A stretch of 64,000 nucleotides of DNA from an uncultured Lachnospiraceae bacterium (GTDB lineage: Bacteria; Bacillota; Clostridia; Lachnospirales; Lachnospiraceae): the NCBI GenBank assembly GCA_900539175.1, contig UQAW01000005.1, positions 21,808-85,807 of the forward strand, written 5' to 3'. Made by a program: the position numbers and the translations under genes. The stretch's first letter is position 1. The number at the start of each line of letters is the position of its first letter. Below are positions 1 through 8,192 of this stretch, piece by piece. Below the pieces are notes generated by a model that ran no database searches, was not told where the DNA came from, and was given only the letters and a program-made list of their open reading frames with translations.

Positions 1-402
1 CTGTTTCTCACTGTTTACGGGAAAAATCATAACACCTCTGATATCCTGCCTGCCTAAATATAAATGCTTTCCCATTGTAATACAATAGTCATTTTCAGCC
101 TGTTTCAGGGTTAATGGATCATTATATGCATAAAGCTCCGGATTATTCAGTCTGTCAGCAACCTGAAAAATCCGGTTCTGCATATAGAATGTATTGCCAA
201 TATTCTTTAATTCTGCAAATTGGTTTTCCACATTCCGGGAAATTGACTCCAATACATTATCCATGTCCTTGTATTCCCGTTCCTGATTGCTGTAACTGAC
301 ATAAAACAATATGATAAATATTGCAATTCCCAGAGGTACGATAACACTTATGATAAACATGGAATCTAGTTTTCTCTGAAATGTATTTTCCTTTTTTCTC
401 AT
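1..402 (-). CDS. Sensor histidine kinase, YesM/LytS-like (5' end only)
   Basis: The first 134 codons of a gene that runs off the left edge of the window. The protein starts with a basic stretch (MRKKENTFQRK), then one membrane segment at about residues 15-37, then an extracytoplasmic region rich in Asn, Glu and Gln with a helical look (QNRIFQVADRLNN). This layout is typical of the periplasmic-side sensor part of YesM-type kinases, which pair with AraC-type response regulators and often control sugar uptake. The kinase core is outside the window, so the family call is inferred from the N-terminus only. The ATG at 402 follows a GGGGG stretch; an in-frame ATG at 414 is an alternative. Confidence 0.6.
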   Translation of the reverse strand, partial: MRKKENTFQRKLDSMFIISVIVPLGIAIFIILFYVSYSNQEREYKDMDNVLESISRNVENQFAELKNIGNTFYMQNRIFQVADRLNNPELYAYNDPLTLKQAENDYCITMGKHLYLGRQDIRGVMIFPVNSEKQ

Positions 403-501
403 GGCAGCCCCCATTGCAGTCTTTTGTTTACTGACATTTTATCACATTTATCTTTTTTTACATACTCTAATCTTTATATTCAATAATTTACCAATATTTT
501 A

Positions 502-688
502 GATACCAGGGTCAAAAGGTTATGCTTTTTCATGCTTGCATGAAAAAGCATAACTTTGGGACCCATAAAACATGAGAAAGCAGCCCGAACAGGGCGGATT
601 TCGAATATTTTTAGGATTCCGTGAGCATGAAATGCGGAGCAATCCGTATATCATAGGGGGCAAAATACCTTTTGACCCCAACATCATA
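502..688. repeat. Dispersed intergenic repeat R1, longest copy
   Basis: Longest of six related copies in this window. One end reads GATACCAGGGTCAAAA and the other TTTTGACCCCAACATCAT, so the termini are roughly inverted. Inside are a perfect 36-bp palindrome (519-554, GTTATGC...GCATAAC) and the segments GGGACCCAT, CAGCCCGAACAGGGCGG and GGAGCAATCCGTATATCAT. No ORF spans it credibly. It lies between the kinase and spoVT. The structure suggests a MITE-like or structured-RNA element. Confidence 0.75.
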
Positions 689-692
689 TGTT

Positions 693-760
693 AGCGTGTA
701 TTTGAAAATTGCTTTTCGCAACACCTAAAACGGATATGGCTGTTGGCTTGGGCTTTCTCA
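693..760. repeat. Dispersed intergenic repeat R2, copy 1
   Basis: Contains GCGTGTATTTGAAAATTGC followed by AAAACGGATATGGCTG. The same two blocks recur near 16.6, 27.0, 37.1, 63.8 and 63.95 kb. It directly abuts R1. Confidence 0.6.
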
Positions 761-769
761 TGAAAATAA

Positions 770-836
770 GAGACTCCTGTATCCTTTATACGGAGAAGCT
801 GCTTCTCCCCATAAGTATACATGAGTCTCCTTTTTT
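770..836. terminator. Bidirectional hairpin terminator after spoVT
   Basis: GAGACTC at 770-776 pairs with GAGTCTC at 823-829, with further pairing inwards (GGAGAAGC/GCTTCTCC at the tip). There is a T-run on the plus side (831-836) and a T-rich stretch on the minus side. It lies about 40 bp beyond the spoVT stop codon, so it probably ends spoVT transcripts. Confidence 0.7.
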
Positions 837-873
837 AATTCCCCGATCTTTATCTGTCGAAAATAACTTCCCC

Positions 874-1428
874 TTACTGCTCCATCTGCTTTCCCAGAAA
901 TCCTGCTGCAACCTGAGCCATAAGCTTCTCATTTTCCCCCAGTTGATTACCTGCATTCTTTCCGCGCTCCATAATAATTACAGCCCCGATAGCATCTCCC
1001 GCAGAAATAATCGGAGCAATCATCTGCCATTGACTGTCCCCGTCATCATCCTGAGTAATCCGGATAAATCCGCTTTCTTTCTGTCCCGCACAGATTGTCT
1101 CCCGATCTGTAATTGCCTGCTCCAGCTCTTTACTGATCGTCTTTCCTTCAAATTCACGCTGTCCGGATCCATTTGCTGTAAGAATCTGATCATGATCTGA
1201 GATACAGACCAGATATCCGGTAATCTGAGACAGCACCTGCGCATATTCCTTTGCGGTCTTCGCCAGTTCACCCATAGGGGAATATTTCTTTAATATAATT
1301 TCACCGTCACGACCTGTAAAGATTTCCATCGGCTCTCCTTCACGGATTCGGATCGTCCTTCTGATCTCTTTCGGCACGACAATTCTTCCCAGATCATCTA
1401 TTCGTCTTACAATTCCTGTCGCTTTCAT
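874..1428 (-). CDS. spoVT: Stage V sporulation protein T
   Basis: A 184-residue transcription regulator of late forespore genes. Residues 1-52 form an AbrB-type swapped-hairpin DNA-binding domain (GIVRRIDDLGRIVVPKEIR), and the rest is a GAF-like domain (about 56-178) ending in a helix, the standard SpoVT layout and length. In Bacillus it works as a tetramer with SigG-dependent genes in the developing spore. The start follows an AAGGAGAAG ribosome site. In many Firmicutes spoVT lies beside the mfd/prsA group; here it is about 21 kb away. It is monocistronic, with a strong hairpin downstream. It implies that the host can sporulate. Confidence 0.96.
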   Translation of the reverse strand: MKATGIVRRIDDLGRIVVPKEIRRTIRIREGEPMEIFTGRDGEIILKKYSPMGELAKTAKEYAQVLSQITGYLVCISDHDQILTANGSGQREFEGKTISKELEQAITDRETICAGQKESGFIRITQDDDGDSQWQMIAPIISAGDAIGAVIIMERGKNAGNQLGENEKLMAQVAAGFLGKQMEQ

Positions 1429-1628
1429 AATATCTTCTCCTTATACATGGTTTTTATCGATAACAAGCTGCTCTTAAAATGTGTTAAAAATCCTTATTTT
1501 ATGCGGATTTTTGAGATTTCAAGAGCCCAAAACCCTTGTAAATACTGGGTGCTTTCTTGTTTTCATTACCACCACACGGCCAAATCCCTTTTAAATTAGA
1601 ATCTTGGAAGAGTGGTGCTTTCTGGTAT

Positions 1629-1684
1629 TAATATTGCTCATTTTTTAGAAATTATGAGTTGTTTTACCAGTTTTCGAAGAAGTA
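1629..1684. repeat. Flanking direct repeat, left copy (AbiE module)
   Basis: About 55 bp, roughly 85% identical by eye to 3729-3783 in the same orientation; both contain GCTCATTTTTTAGAA and TTGTTTTACCA. The two copies bracket the AbiE genes. Confidence 0.65.
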
Positions 1685-1839
1685 CATACGGCAAAGTATA
1701 GTAATAATGAATCTATCACTTCCCCAAATTTCTTTAATGAATCTATGCAAGCATTTGTATTTGAACACGAAAAATACATTTTGTAATATGGTTTCTCACC
1801 ATCGTAATTAAAAGAGTAAATCCAAACATTATTCTCCAA
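1645..1839 (-). CDS. Small hypothetical protein, possible gene remnant
   Basis: A 64-residue ORF overlapping the end of the AbiEii gene. No domain was recognised. Its tail (TGKTTHNF, then stop) matches, in the same frame, the sequence just past the stop of the gene ending at 3772 (NGKTIHTF, then stop), so the two 3' ends share ancestry. It may be a truncated paralogue or a leftover of an immunity-type gene split when the AbiE pair arrived. No convincing independent ribosome site; translation is uncertain. Confidence 0.35.
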   Translation of the reverse strand: MENNVWIYSFNYDGEKPYYKMYFSCSNTNACIDSLKKFGEVIDSLLLYFAVCTSSKTGKTTHNF

Positions 1840-2761
1840 TCCCTCTTAACAATTCATTTATTCCTTGAAACACACTTAACGCATCTTCAAAATTCTGCTG
1901 GATATCCGTATATAATAATTCCTTATGGAGATTTTCATAGGTGTTCTTAATTTCTTCCGTAAAATACTGTTGCCAGTCTTCAAAGGCATATGATCCCACC
2001 GGATCATATGCCGCACTAATCTTACGCTTGTTCAAGTAATAAGCATCCGTCTCTTTTGTGACTTGTATGAGTCGCTTTAATTCTTTCTTATCTAACAGAA
2101 ACTTTTGAATCTCCGGTAATGAATAAAGCTTTGTAACATCATAAATATGACGTACTTTATTACCAAGAGTTCCACAAATAGCATGTCTTTTTACCGACAT
2201 GAGTTTATCTATAAAGGTCCGTTCAATATTTAAAACATTTAATGAAACACTTTCTAATTCAAAACGTTCAATATCATCGTTTCCATTGTGAGATTCCAAA
2301 AATTCTTGTATATAGGTTTTTAACTCTCTTTTTGAAAACGGGTCAGGTCGAACACTGCTTCCAATCTCCAGCTTTACTTTATTTTCTTCAGTTTCAAACC
2401 ACACATACATACTTTTGCTACGATTTGATCGTTCCTCAGGTATTTTTTTCGTTTTTGCAGAACATGTCACTATATTTTCTATTTTTTTTATTGTCTTATC
2501 ACATACTTTATCGCTTTTATCCATTCCAAGGAAGGTCAAATCAATATCTTCTGAAAATCGTTCGATTGATCCTGGATAACACTTGCTTAAAGATGTTCCC
2601 CCTTTAAATACACACTGCTCAGCATATTCGCTATCTGCAAGATTTTTTAATAGCATAACAATATAATAATCTCGTTCTACCGCAGATTCTGGCAAATGCA
2701 TATAGCCGGAAACGAGCGTAATTAACATCCTAAATTCCTCTGGATACTCGTGCAATTTCAT
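1829..2761 (-). CDS. abiEii: AbiEii-type nucleotidyltransferase toxin
   Basis: Toxin of a type IV toxin-antitoxin and abortive-infection system. AbiEii family members are DNA-polymerase-beta-fold nucleotidyltransferases; characterised relatives act on tRNA ends or bind GTP. The signature is complete: FKGGTSLSK with the GG pair at residues 54-55, then SEDIDLTF with the catalytic D72 and D74. Length about 310 residues. I chose the ATG at 2761 because GGAGG lies 7 bases upstream; the frame is open to 2836 but that part lies inside the antitoxin gene. The start overlaps the antitoxin stop by about 30 bases, which fits translational coupling. Confidence 0.88.
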   Translation of the reverse strand: MKLHEYPEEFRMLITLVSGYMHLPESAVERDYYIVMLLKNLADSEYAEQCVFKGGTSLSKCYPGSIERFSEDIDLTFLGMDKSDKVCDKTIKKIENIVTCSAKTKKIPEERSNRSKSMYVWFETEENKVKLEIGSSVRPDPFSKRELKTYIQEFLESHNGNDDIERFELESVSLNVLNIERTFIDKLMSVKRHAICGTLGNKVRHIYDVTKLYSLPEIQKFLLDKKELKRLIQVTKETDAYYLNKRKISAAYDPVGSYAFEDWQQYFTEEIKNTYENLHKELLYTDIQQNFEDALSVFQGINELLRGIGE

Positions 2762-3443
2762 ATAATTCCTCCATTCGTGGATGTTTATAGGATGATAAGG
2801 ATGATAAATAGCGTTCCAAATTATTGGATACCCCATAGTAGTTTAATATTTCTTTTAAAAAAGATATCGTTGATTTTTTATATGATGTCTTTGCAATAAC
2901 TCTTTCAAAAACTTCATCCTGATAAGTTTCTGCAAGTTTCTGAGAGTATTCAATAAACGCGGAATAATTTAAGTCTTGAATTTCATAGAAATTCTGCAAT
3001 ACTTCTAATCCACATATCATATTTTTAACTTCCGTGGTATAATCAATTTTCACTTGTTTAATCATTACATTTCTAACAGTTTTTGAAAAACCATCCAGTG
3101 CAGAAGATAGTATATTTATAGTTTTGGAAATTTGTGTGGTTAAATTCAAATCATTATACATAGCATATCCTATAATCGTTCCGGAATCATTTTTTGTAAA
3201 TGCTTCTATTATTTTTTTTTCGGATGGTGGGACTACACCATATTTACTAATAATTGGAATGTAATAAATACCTTTTGCAGCTTTAGCTAATTCTCCACTT
3301 TTACACATTCTCTCAAGCATTTTGTAATATGTTGCTTCATTCAATAATTCACATAGGTTTTCTCTATATAGTTTGCTTGCAAATATCAATTCATTTTCTT
3401 TATAATGAACCAGTGCATTTCTAATAATAGAGCTGCTCTTCAA
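2730..3443 (-). CDS. AbiEi-type antitoxin / transcription regulator
   Basis: 237 residues, encoded directly upstream of and overlapping the AbiEii toxin gene. Residues about 1-75 resemble the winged-helix of AbiEi antitoxins (LYRENLCELLNEATYYKMLERMCKSGELAKAAKGIYY), and the rest is the helical antitoxin domain of the DUF6088/AbiEi_4 type. AbiEi represses its own operon and neutralises the toxin without tight binding. The start is TTG (MKSSS), set by a GGGGGG ribosome site 6 bases upstream. AT-rich, unlike the housekeeping genes nearby, so probably acquired. Confidence 0.85.
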   Translation of the reverse strand: MKSSSIIRNALVHYKENELIFASKLYRENLCELLNEATYYKMLERMCKSGELAKAAKGIYYIPIISKYGVVPPSEKKIIEAFTKNDSGTIIGYAMYNDLNLTTQISKTINILSSALDGFSKTVRNVMIKQVKIDYTTEVKNMICGLEVLQNFYEIQDLNYSAFIEYSQKLAETYQDEVFERVIAKTSYKKSTISFLKEILNYYGVSNNLERYLSSLSSYKHPRMEELYEIARVSRGI

Positions 3444-3498
3444 CTTCTACCCCCCTTATACTCAATTTTACAATTATATTATATTTCTCTAATCCCCG

Positions 3499-3537
3499 AA
3501 ACGTCAAGTAAAATCAAATCTTACTTGACGTTTTTTG
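3499..3537 (+). terminator. Hairpin upstream of the AbiE pair
   Basis: A 12-bp perfect stem (AACGTCAAGTAA / TTACTTGACGTT) followed by a T-run on the plus strand. It sits about 55 bp upstream of the antitoxin start, so it could be a plus-strand terminator or an operator for AbiEi; known AbiEi proteins bind inverted repeats in their own promoter. Confidence 0.5.
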
Positions 3538-3591
3538 TTATTCCACATATTATTATGTTTATACAGTAATATAACAAAGGGGGCTTGTTCC

Positions 3592-3777
3592 ATGAGCATG
3601 GTTTTAACAGTTTTTCGCTTTTACTTTAAACAAGTCACGAAAATACCAATAAATACTGGTCTGTATGAATTTGAGTATGAGACATACGGATGTTTGCGGA
3701 AGAATCCATTTCAAACGGAATACTCACTTAGTATCGCTCATTTTTTAGAAAGTATGAATTGTTTTACCATTTTATAA
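3592..3777 (+). other. Weak plus-strand small ORF between AbiE and the Imm26-like gene
   Basis: A 61-codon ORF (MSMVLTVFRFYFK...) with AAAGGGGG upstream. It is the only candidate in the 328-bp gap 3444-3771. Its last third lies in the flanking direct repeat, and it runs against all neighbouring genes. No family recognised; probably not a gene. Confidence 0.2.
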
Positions 3778-3783
3778 GAAGTT
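3729..3783. repeat. Flanking direct repeat, right copy (AbiE module)
   Basis: Partner of 1629-1684, same orientation, with about eight differences. It covers the 3' end and stop region of the gene that ends at 3772. Confidence 0.65.
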
Positions 3784-4746
3784 CCTGGTTCTTGCCAATA
3801 CCTGTTCTATCGGCATACATAATTCCATTGGATATTCTTCAAAAAGATTTCTTTCCAAAATCAATGAATTATACGCAGGTTTCCAACATGCATTAATCAC
3901 CTCCGGGAAAGCATTGCTTAATTCTTCAAATACCGGAAAATTTCCAACTAATGTTAGTCTGTCCATATCCGGAAATGTTTCAGCTTTGAACCACCCTAAT
4001 GGAATAACCTCGCCTTTCATTAATTGTTCATAGGAAGGTATTTCATCAAATATATTTCTCCATGCATAACCGAAAATAGCTGTATAAAAATACATTTCTT
4101 TCTGTTCAGTCAATGCAAAAATTCGATACTTTCCATTATTCTCTATTGCAAACGTATCCCCGCAATGTATATTCGCCGGAAATGATTTTTCTTCTTCTTG
4201 CATCAGCACTGGATTATAAGCCATAGCTTTAGCCATGTCACTGTCCGGATTTTTCTTATAGACTCGTCTGGTTTCCAGAAGCTTTGACAACTTCAAAGAG
4301 GGTTCTGAAGAATAATCTCTTTTGAAATCTTTTTTACTGCCAAAAACCATTCCGTCTACACCTAGAATCTGATTTTTAGCACTCACAGGAACACTTACCC
4401 TTCCAACCTTTTGAAGCTTAGATTCTCCTAAAAACTCTGCTCCAATATAACATCCTATGTGTCCAATATCCTGCTCTAATAGATTAATTTTCTTCACTTC
4501 AGATGCTTGATATGTATTTTTTAATATACAGCAAAAGACTTGTTCCTTCCACCCTGGCAGTCTGATCCAGTCCAAAATCACTACAATTCTTTTTCCACTA
4601 TAATATTTATAGGCAAAACAATCACCTATTTCCATAGATGGAAATGGTCTTTCATAAGAATCATAATCTGTATAACGTTTTCTTGATGTCTTTCCTGGAG
4701 TCTGCTTTAAGAATTTCTTTACTAATATCCGATACTCATTTCCCAC
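3772..4746 (-). CDS. Tandem Imm26-like protein, putative immunity protein
   Basis: About 324 residues. Two segments share the pattern GDxFAxxxxxGKxRIxxL: residues about 41-60 (GDCFAYKYYSGKRIVVILDW) and about 196-215 (GDTFAIENNGKYRIFALTEQ). This resembles the opening strands of Imm26-type immunity domains from polymorphic-toxin loci, so I read it as two such domains in tandem. No partner toxin is visible nearby. The start is GTG at 4746 with GGAGG upstream; a GTG at 4806, abutting the previous stop, has no ribosome site. The 3' end shows homology to the small ORF at 1645 beyond its stop, suggesting a newly gained stop codon. Family call tentative. Confidence 0.5.
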   Translation of the reverse strand: MGNEYRILVKKFLKQTPGKTSRKRYTDYDSYERPFPSMEIGDCFAYKYYSGKRIVVILDWIRLPGWKEQVFCCILKNTYQASEVKKINLLEQDIGHIGCYIGAEFLGESKLQKVGRVSVPVSAKNQILGVDGMVFGSKKDFKRDYSSEPSLKLSKLLETRRVYKKNPDSDMAKAMAYNPVLMQEEEKSFPANIHCGDTFAIENNGKYRIFALTEQKEMYFYTAIFGYAWRNIFDEIPSYEQLMKGEVIPLGWFKAETFPDMDRLTLVGNFPVFEELSNAFPEVINACWKPAYNSLILERNLFEEYPMELCMPIEQVLARTRNFL

Positions 4747-4806
4747 AATTGTATTCCTCCATAAATTGATAAGTTGCCCGACAAATGGGATACTTATATG
4801 AATCAC

Positions 4807-5898
4807 TTATTTGTCACATTTAAGGTATCCATCTTTGAAAAACATCCTTTGAACCCGTTTGCTATATTTCTGTGGATTTCTTGCTACTATTACAGAAGCT
4901 ATGCAAATAAATAACCACACAAAAAAGAAGATAAGCGTAAATAATGCAATCAGCAAAGAATTTTTATTACTAACTTGATTCACTTCATCAAATGACAGAA
5001 TTGTTTTTCCAGTCGAATTTACTATATTATATATTTGATAACGAATCGGATCGTCATGCTCTTCTTCAAGAACTGTGACATTCATTATTAGTTTTTGTTC
5101 ATCTTGAATTGCAGAAATAATATATGTAAAAACATTTTCATATTTCTCATACTTCCATAATTCAAAAGCAGCCTCATTCTGTTTGGATTTTAATATTAAT
5201 GTATCATCATCTATTTCATAAGCGTTAACCTGCAATTCCATCGGGATGGTTTCGTCTTCTGTTACATTATCGAATGCTTCGTATGTTTGCCAAACAGGTA
5301 CTGCTAAAGTAATAATTAATAACATAATGTCAATAAAAATCATCTCTTCTGGCGATTCTAAATTTCCTTTAAAAATATCCCATTTGGGAATAGCATTATT
5401 ATATGGCAGGCTCTTTCCCCACGTTTCTTTATATCTTCTCATAACATAGTCTCTAAAATGATAATCATCTATTAATATATAATCTAAAGTAATTTTTCTC
5501 TTTCCACAGAAAAAAATCCGACTATGGTTTGTTATTTTCGTAGATGTAAGATCACGATAGCAAAAATATCTTCGTTGCCATGGCAGCCACCCCACAGTAA
5601 AGCCATTTTTATCATATGTAATAATCGTTCCAAGCCACCCATATAGCATACTAATTGCAAGCCAAAGAACACCTGCAAAACATATAGTAACCCACAGTTC
5701 CTCGTTATCTAATAATGAGAAAACAGTGCCGGCACAAAACATGAAACCACAAATAAATCCAACCCAGCAAACAAAGCTCTTTGGGATTACAATCTTTTTG
5801 GGGCCTTTGTCCGATTTATTTTTTAACCACAACCAGGTAAACAAGCATATAAAGCAAATTAAAATATATAGAATTATTGTGAGGAAAGCAAAAATCAT
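4807..5898 (-). CDS. Membrane protein of unknown function with a PH-like domain
   Basis: 363 residues with hydrophobic segments at about 1-26, 43-60, 70-90, 190-205 and 315-340. Between the second and third groups is a soluble part that looks like a bacterial PH domain (ITYDKNGFTVGWLPWQRRYFCYRDL). A second soluble part lies between the last two segments. The ATG at 5898 has AGGAG upstream. It is co-directional with the Imm26-like gene, whose GTG lies about 60 bases past this stop. Such membrane/PH proteins are common beside immunity genes, but no function can be assigned. Confidence 0.55.
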   Translation of the reverse strand: MIFAFLTIILYILICFICLFTWLWLKNKSDKGPKKIVIPKSFVCWVGFICGFMFCAGTVFSLLDNEELWVTICFAGVLWLAISMLYGWLGTIITYDKNGFTVGWLPWQRRYFCYRDLTSTKITNHSRIFFCGKRKITLDYILIDDYHFRDYVMRRYKETWGKSLPYNNAIPKWDIFKGNLESPEEMIFIDIMLLIITLAVPVWQTYEAFDNVTEDETIPMELQVNAYEIDDDTLILKSKQNEAAFELWKYEKYENVFTYIISAIQDEQKLIMNVTVLEEEHDDPIRYQIYNIVNSTGKTILSFDEVNQVSNKNSLLIALFTLIFFFVWLFICIASVIVARNPQKYSKRVQRMFFKDGYLKCDK

Positions 5899-6044
5899 AT
5901 CGTACTCCTAACTTTATATTTTTTCAACCAAACTATATCTCACAGGTTTTATACCCAAATTTGTCAAAATAAGCAACTGCTTTATTTCTTACATTATACC
6001 ATTTCCGTATATTTTTAAAAAGATATTTGTACTATACGCACAAA

Positions 6045-6070
6045 AACCCTGAAGCTGCCGCTTCAGGGTT
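6045..6070 (-). terminator. Rho-independent terminator
   Basis: Perfect 11-bp stem AACCCTGAAGC/GCTTCAGGGTT with TTTTTG following on the minus strand, 50 bp beyond the stop of the FUSC-HAD gene. Confidence 0.85.
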
Positions 6071-6119
6071 ATGTAAGATAATTCCTGCTGCCTTCATAAT
6101 CTTCCATAGGATTGTGTCT

Positions 6120-7427
6120 TTACTTATGAAACCACTTCAACGGTTCATATTGTTTTTTTAAATCATGAACCACCTGATTCATATCTCCCGGTTCAACCAC
6201 CTTATCATATCGTCCCGGAATGCTTCCAAATGTAACTGTCTTTTCCGTCTTCAGCATCTGTTTCAGATACCAGATCATATTCTCCCTTGTAGCATTCTTA
6301 TTATAAATTTTAAGATAAGAATAACCGGGATCATCTTTGGAATCAGATTTTACTACTCGCAATTCTTCCGTAATTCCTGCTTCCTCCAGTACTTTCCAAA
6401 ACGCCTCGATCACCGGATTTGGATAAAGCATCATAAAATAAACCACCTCTTCCGTCTCCGGCAGCGGCCGATTCACATAATTTCGGAATGGAGATCTGCG
6501 CAGATTCCGGATCAGACGGTTCTGCACCTCATCTTCTGTCTTCTCGTAATAGATTACCAGCATATCATCCACAATCACGTTAGAAAAACAAGTCAGCCCC
6601 TGCCTTCTCATCAGATCAAGAATCTGCCTTACTTTTGCACTGGAAATAACATACACCTTCAGGTACATCTTTTCCCGGATATCATAAAGGACAGCTCCGT
6701 CCATCGCAATGACCGGAAGTTTGAGACGGATATCACGCATCGGTTCCATCAAAGACGCCGGTGTACGCATTGTAGATAATGTGAAATTAACCCCGTCGTC
6801 CAACATCCGGTTCAATTCTACTTTACTGTAAGCACTTAAATTTCCGCTCTCATCTAACAAAGTATCGTCCAGTCCGGAAATAAACAGAATATCTTTTCTC
6901 CTCTCTCTTGGAAGTTTAAAACTATTCACTCCGATACCGATAGCAATCCCGATCACCGTATCCAGAAAGCGATTCCATACAAAAAGATAGGGATTCAGAT
7001 CTTCCAGATGATTGACTACAATGCTTAAAAATACGACACAGGAAAAATACGATGCTTCCTTTTTCTTAAGCAGAACTGTCGTGTAAAGGACTACAACAAT
7101 CATTCCTGAAATCACAAAGACATCCACCCACCTGCTATAACATACCGGAATTGTCAGTTCACTCCTGACCAGTAAAAAAAGCAGACCGTAAAGCGCACCT
7201 ATGACCGTGCCTATAAACCGTTGTACGGCATTTTTTCTTGTATTAGATGCATACACCTGAATACACCAAAGCGTTGCCAACTGCGAGTAGAACACAATTC
7301 CGCTGTTGCCGCGTAAGAATGATACCAGATAGCATAACGCAACTGCAATGGCCGATTTTCCAATTCGAAGACCAATCGGTGGTAACATGTTTTTTCTTAT
7401 TTTTTTCCTTTGTTTTTCCCGATTCAT
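6120..7427 (-). CDS. FUSC/ArAE-like membrane domain fused to a degenerate HAD domain
   Basis: About 435 residues. The N-terminal half (about 15-170) has the membrane-helix layout of FUSC/aromatic-acid-exporter proteins (GLRIGKSAIAVALCYLVSF, then FIGTVIGALYGLLFLL). The second half (about 180-435) resembles Cof-type HAD phosphatases, but the catalytic motif I reads SGLDDTLL: the first (nucleophile) Asp is replaced by Gly (residue 185) and only the second Asp remains. The late GDxxND motif is also absent; GSIPGRYD is at its place. So it is probably a pseudo-hydrolase acting as a sensor or structural domain. The frame stays open to 7499, but that part is repeat R1; I use the ATG at 7427. Confidence 0.65.
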   Translation of the reverse strand: MNREKQRKKIRKNMLPPIGLRIGKSAIAVALCYLVSFLRGNSGIVFYSQLATLWCIQVYASNTRKNAVQRFIGTVIGALYGLLFLLVRSELTIPVCYSRWVDVFVISGMIVVVLYTTVLLKKKEASYFSCVVFLSIVVNHLEDLNPYLFVWNRFLDTVIGIAIGIGVNSFKLPRERRKDILFISGLDDTLLDESGNLSAYSKVELNRMLDDGVNFTLSTMRTPASLMEPMRDIRLKLPVIAMDGAVLYDIREKMYLKVYVISSAKVRQILDLMRRQGLTCFSNVIVDDMLVIYYEKTEDEVQNRLIRNLRRSPFRNYVNRPLPETEEVVYFMMLYPNPVIEAFWKVLEEAGITEELRVVKSDSKDDPGYSYLKIYNKNATRENMIWYLKQMLKTEKTVTFGSIPGRYDKVVEPGDMNQVVHDLKKQYEPLKWFHK

Positions 7428-7465
7428 ATTTTCCGATATTCCCCAAATGTCATTATTAGTATCAT

Positions 7466-7544
7466 ATGATGTTGGGGGGCAAAAAGTATTTTGCCCCATA
7501 ATACCTACGAATTGCTACGCACTTTTTGACCCTGATATCATCAT
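7466..7544. repeat. Dispersed repeat R1, internally deleted copy
   Basis: Has both R1 ends (TGATGTTGGGGGGCAAAA and TTTTTGACCCTGATATCATCA) but lacks most of the middle. It sits just 5' of the FUSC-HAD gene. Confidence 0.65.
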
Positions 7545-7551
7545 ATAAAAC

Positions 7552-8115
7552 TTAGATCCGGTGATATTCTTCCAGTGTAAGTCCCGTCAGCGCCAGATAT
7601 AAAGACAGCGATTTTCCCACATACCGGATATGCCATGGCTCATAGGCATATCCAGTGATCTCTTCCTTCCCTTTGGGATAACGGATAATAAATCCGAACA
7701 TCGGGGCATATACTGCCAGCCATTTTCCCTCTGGTGTCTCACCGAAGATTTCCTCCAGTTCCAGCCCCACAGACGGGGCAGAAACATCCAGCGCCAACCC
7801 GGTCTGGTGCTCGCTTGCACCCGGTCTTGCCACATATAATTCCACTTCCGCTGCCGGGGACTCTTTCATCCGCGTTTCATAAATCTCTTTCTGCCTCTGA
7901 TACGAACGATACCCTGAGATTCCAAACAACAGATGACCGAAGGATTTTCCATATTCAATCAAACGTCCTGCTGCCTCTGCTGCCGCACGGCATAACATCC
8001 GCTTCTCCTCTCCAACCTCCGCACAGAATGGAAACCTGCAAACTGCCAGATCTTCCGGAACGTAACAGGCATCCAGCGGATGCTCCCGATTGACAAGTGT
8101 TGTATAATGCTGCAT
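7552..8115 (-). CDS. D-alanyl-D-alanine carboxypeptidase, VanY/M15 type
   Basis: About 187 residues. It carries the M15B zinc-peptidase motifs: SGYRSYQRQ, SEHQTGLALDVS (His and Asp zinc ligands) and EPWHIRYVG (catalytic Glu and third ligand His). Such enzymes trim the terminal D-Ala from peptidoglycan stems. There is no signal peptide or membrane anchor, which is unusual for a wall enzyme and suggests a cytoplasmic or non-classically exported form. The start at 8115 has GGAGGGG upstream; the frame is open to 8151. It follows the pncB gene with a 77-base gap. Confidence 0.85.
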   Translation of the reverse strand: MQHYTTLVNREHPLDACYVPEDLAVCRFPFCAEVGEEKRMLCRAAAEAAGRLIEYGKSFGHLLFGISGYRSYQRQKEIYETRMKESPAAEVELYVARPGASEHQTGLALDVSAPSVGLELEEIFGETPEGKWLAVYAPMFGFIIRYPKGKEEITGYAYEPWHIRYVGKSLSLYLALTGLTLEEYHRI

Positions 8116-8192
8116 AAAAATCCCCTCCCATTCCATACTCAGCGGAAGCATTCTCCTATGAGTATATGAATGGAAAGGGACGATTTATGACT

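Noticed and set aside
502..688. Possible riboswitch before spoVT
   Set aside because: The block recurs at other loci with deletions and is separated from spoVT by its terminator; better explained as a repeat element.
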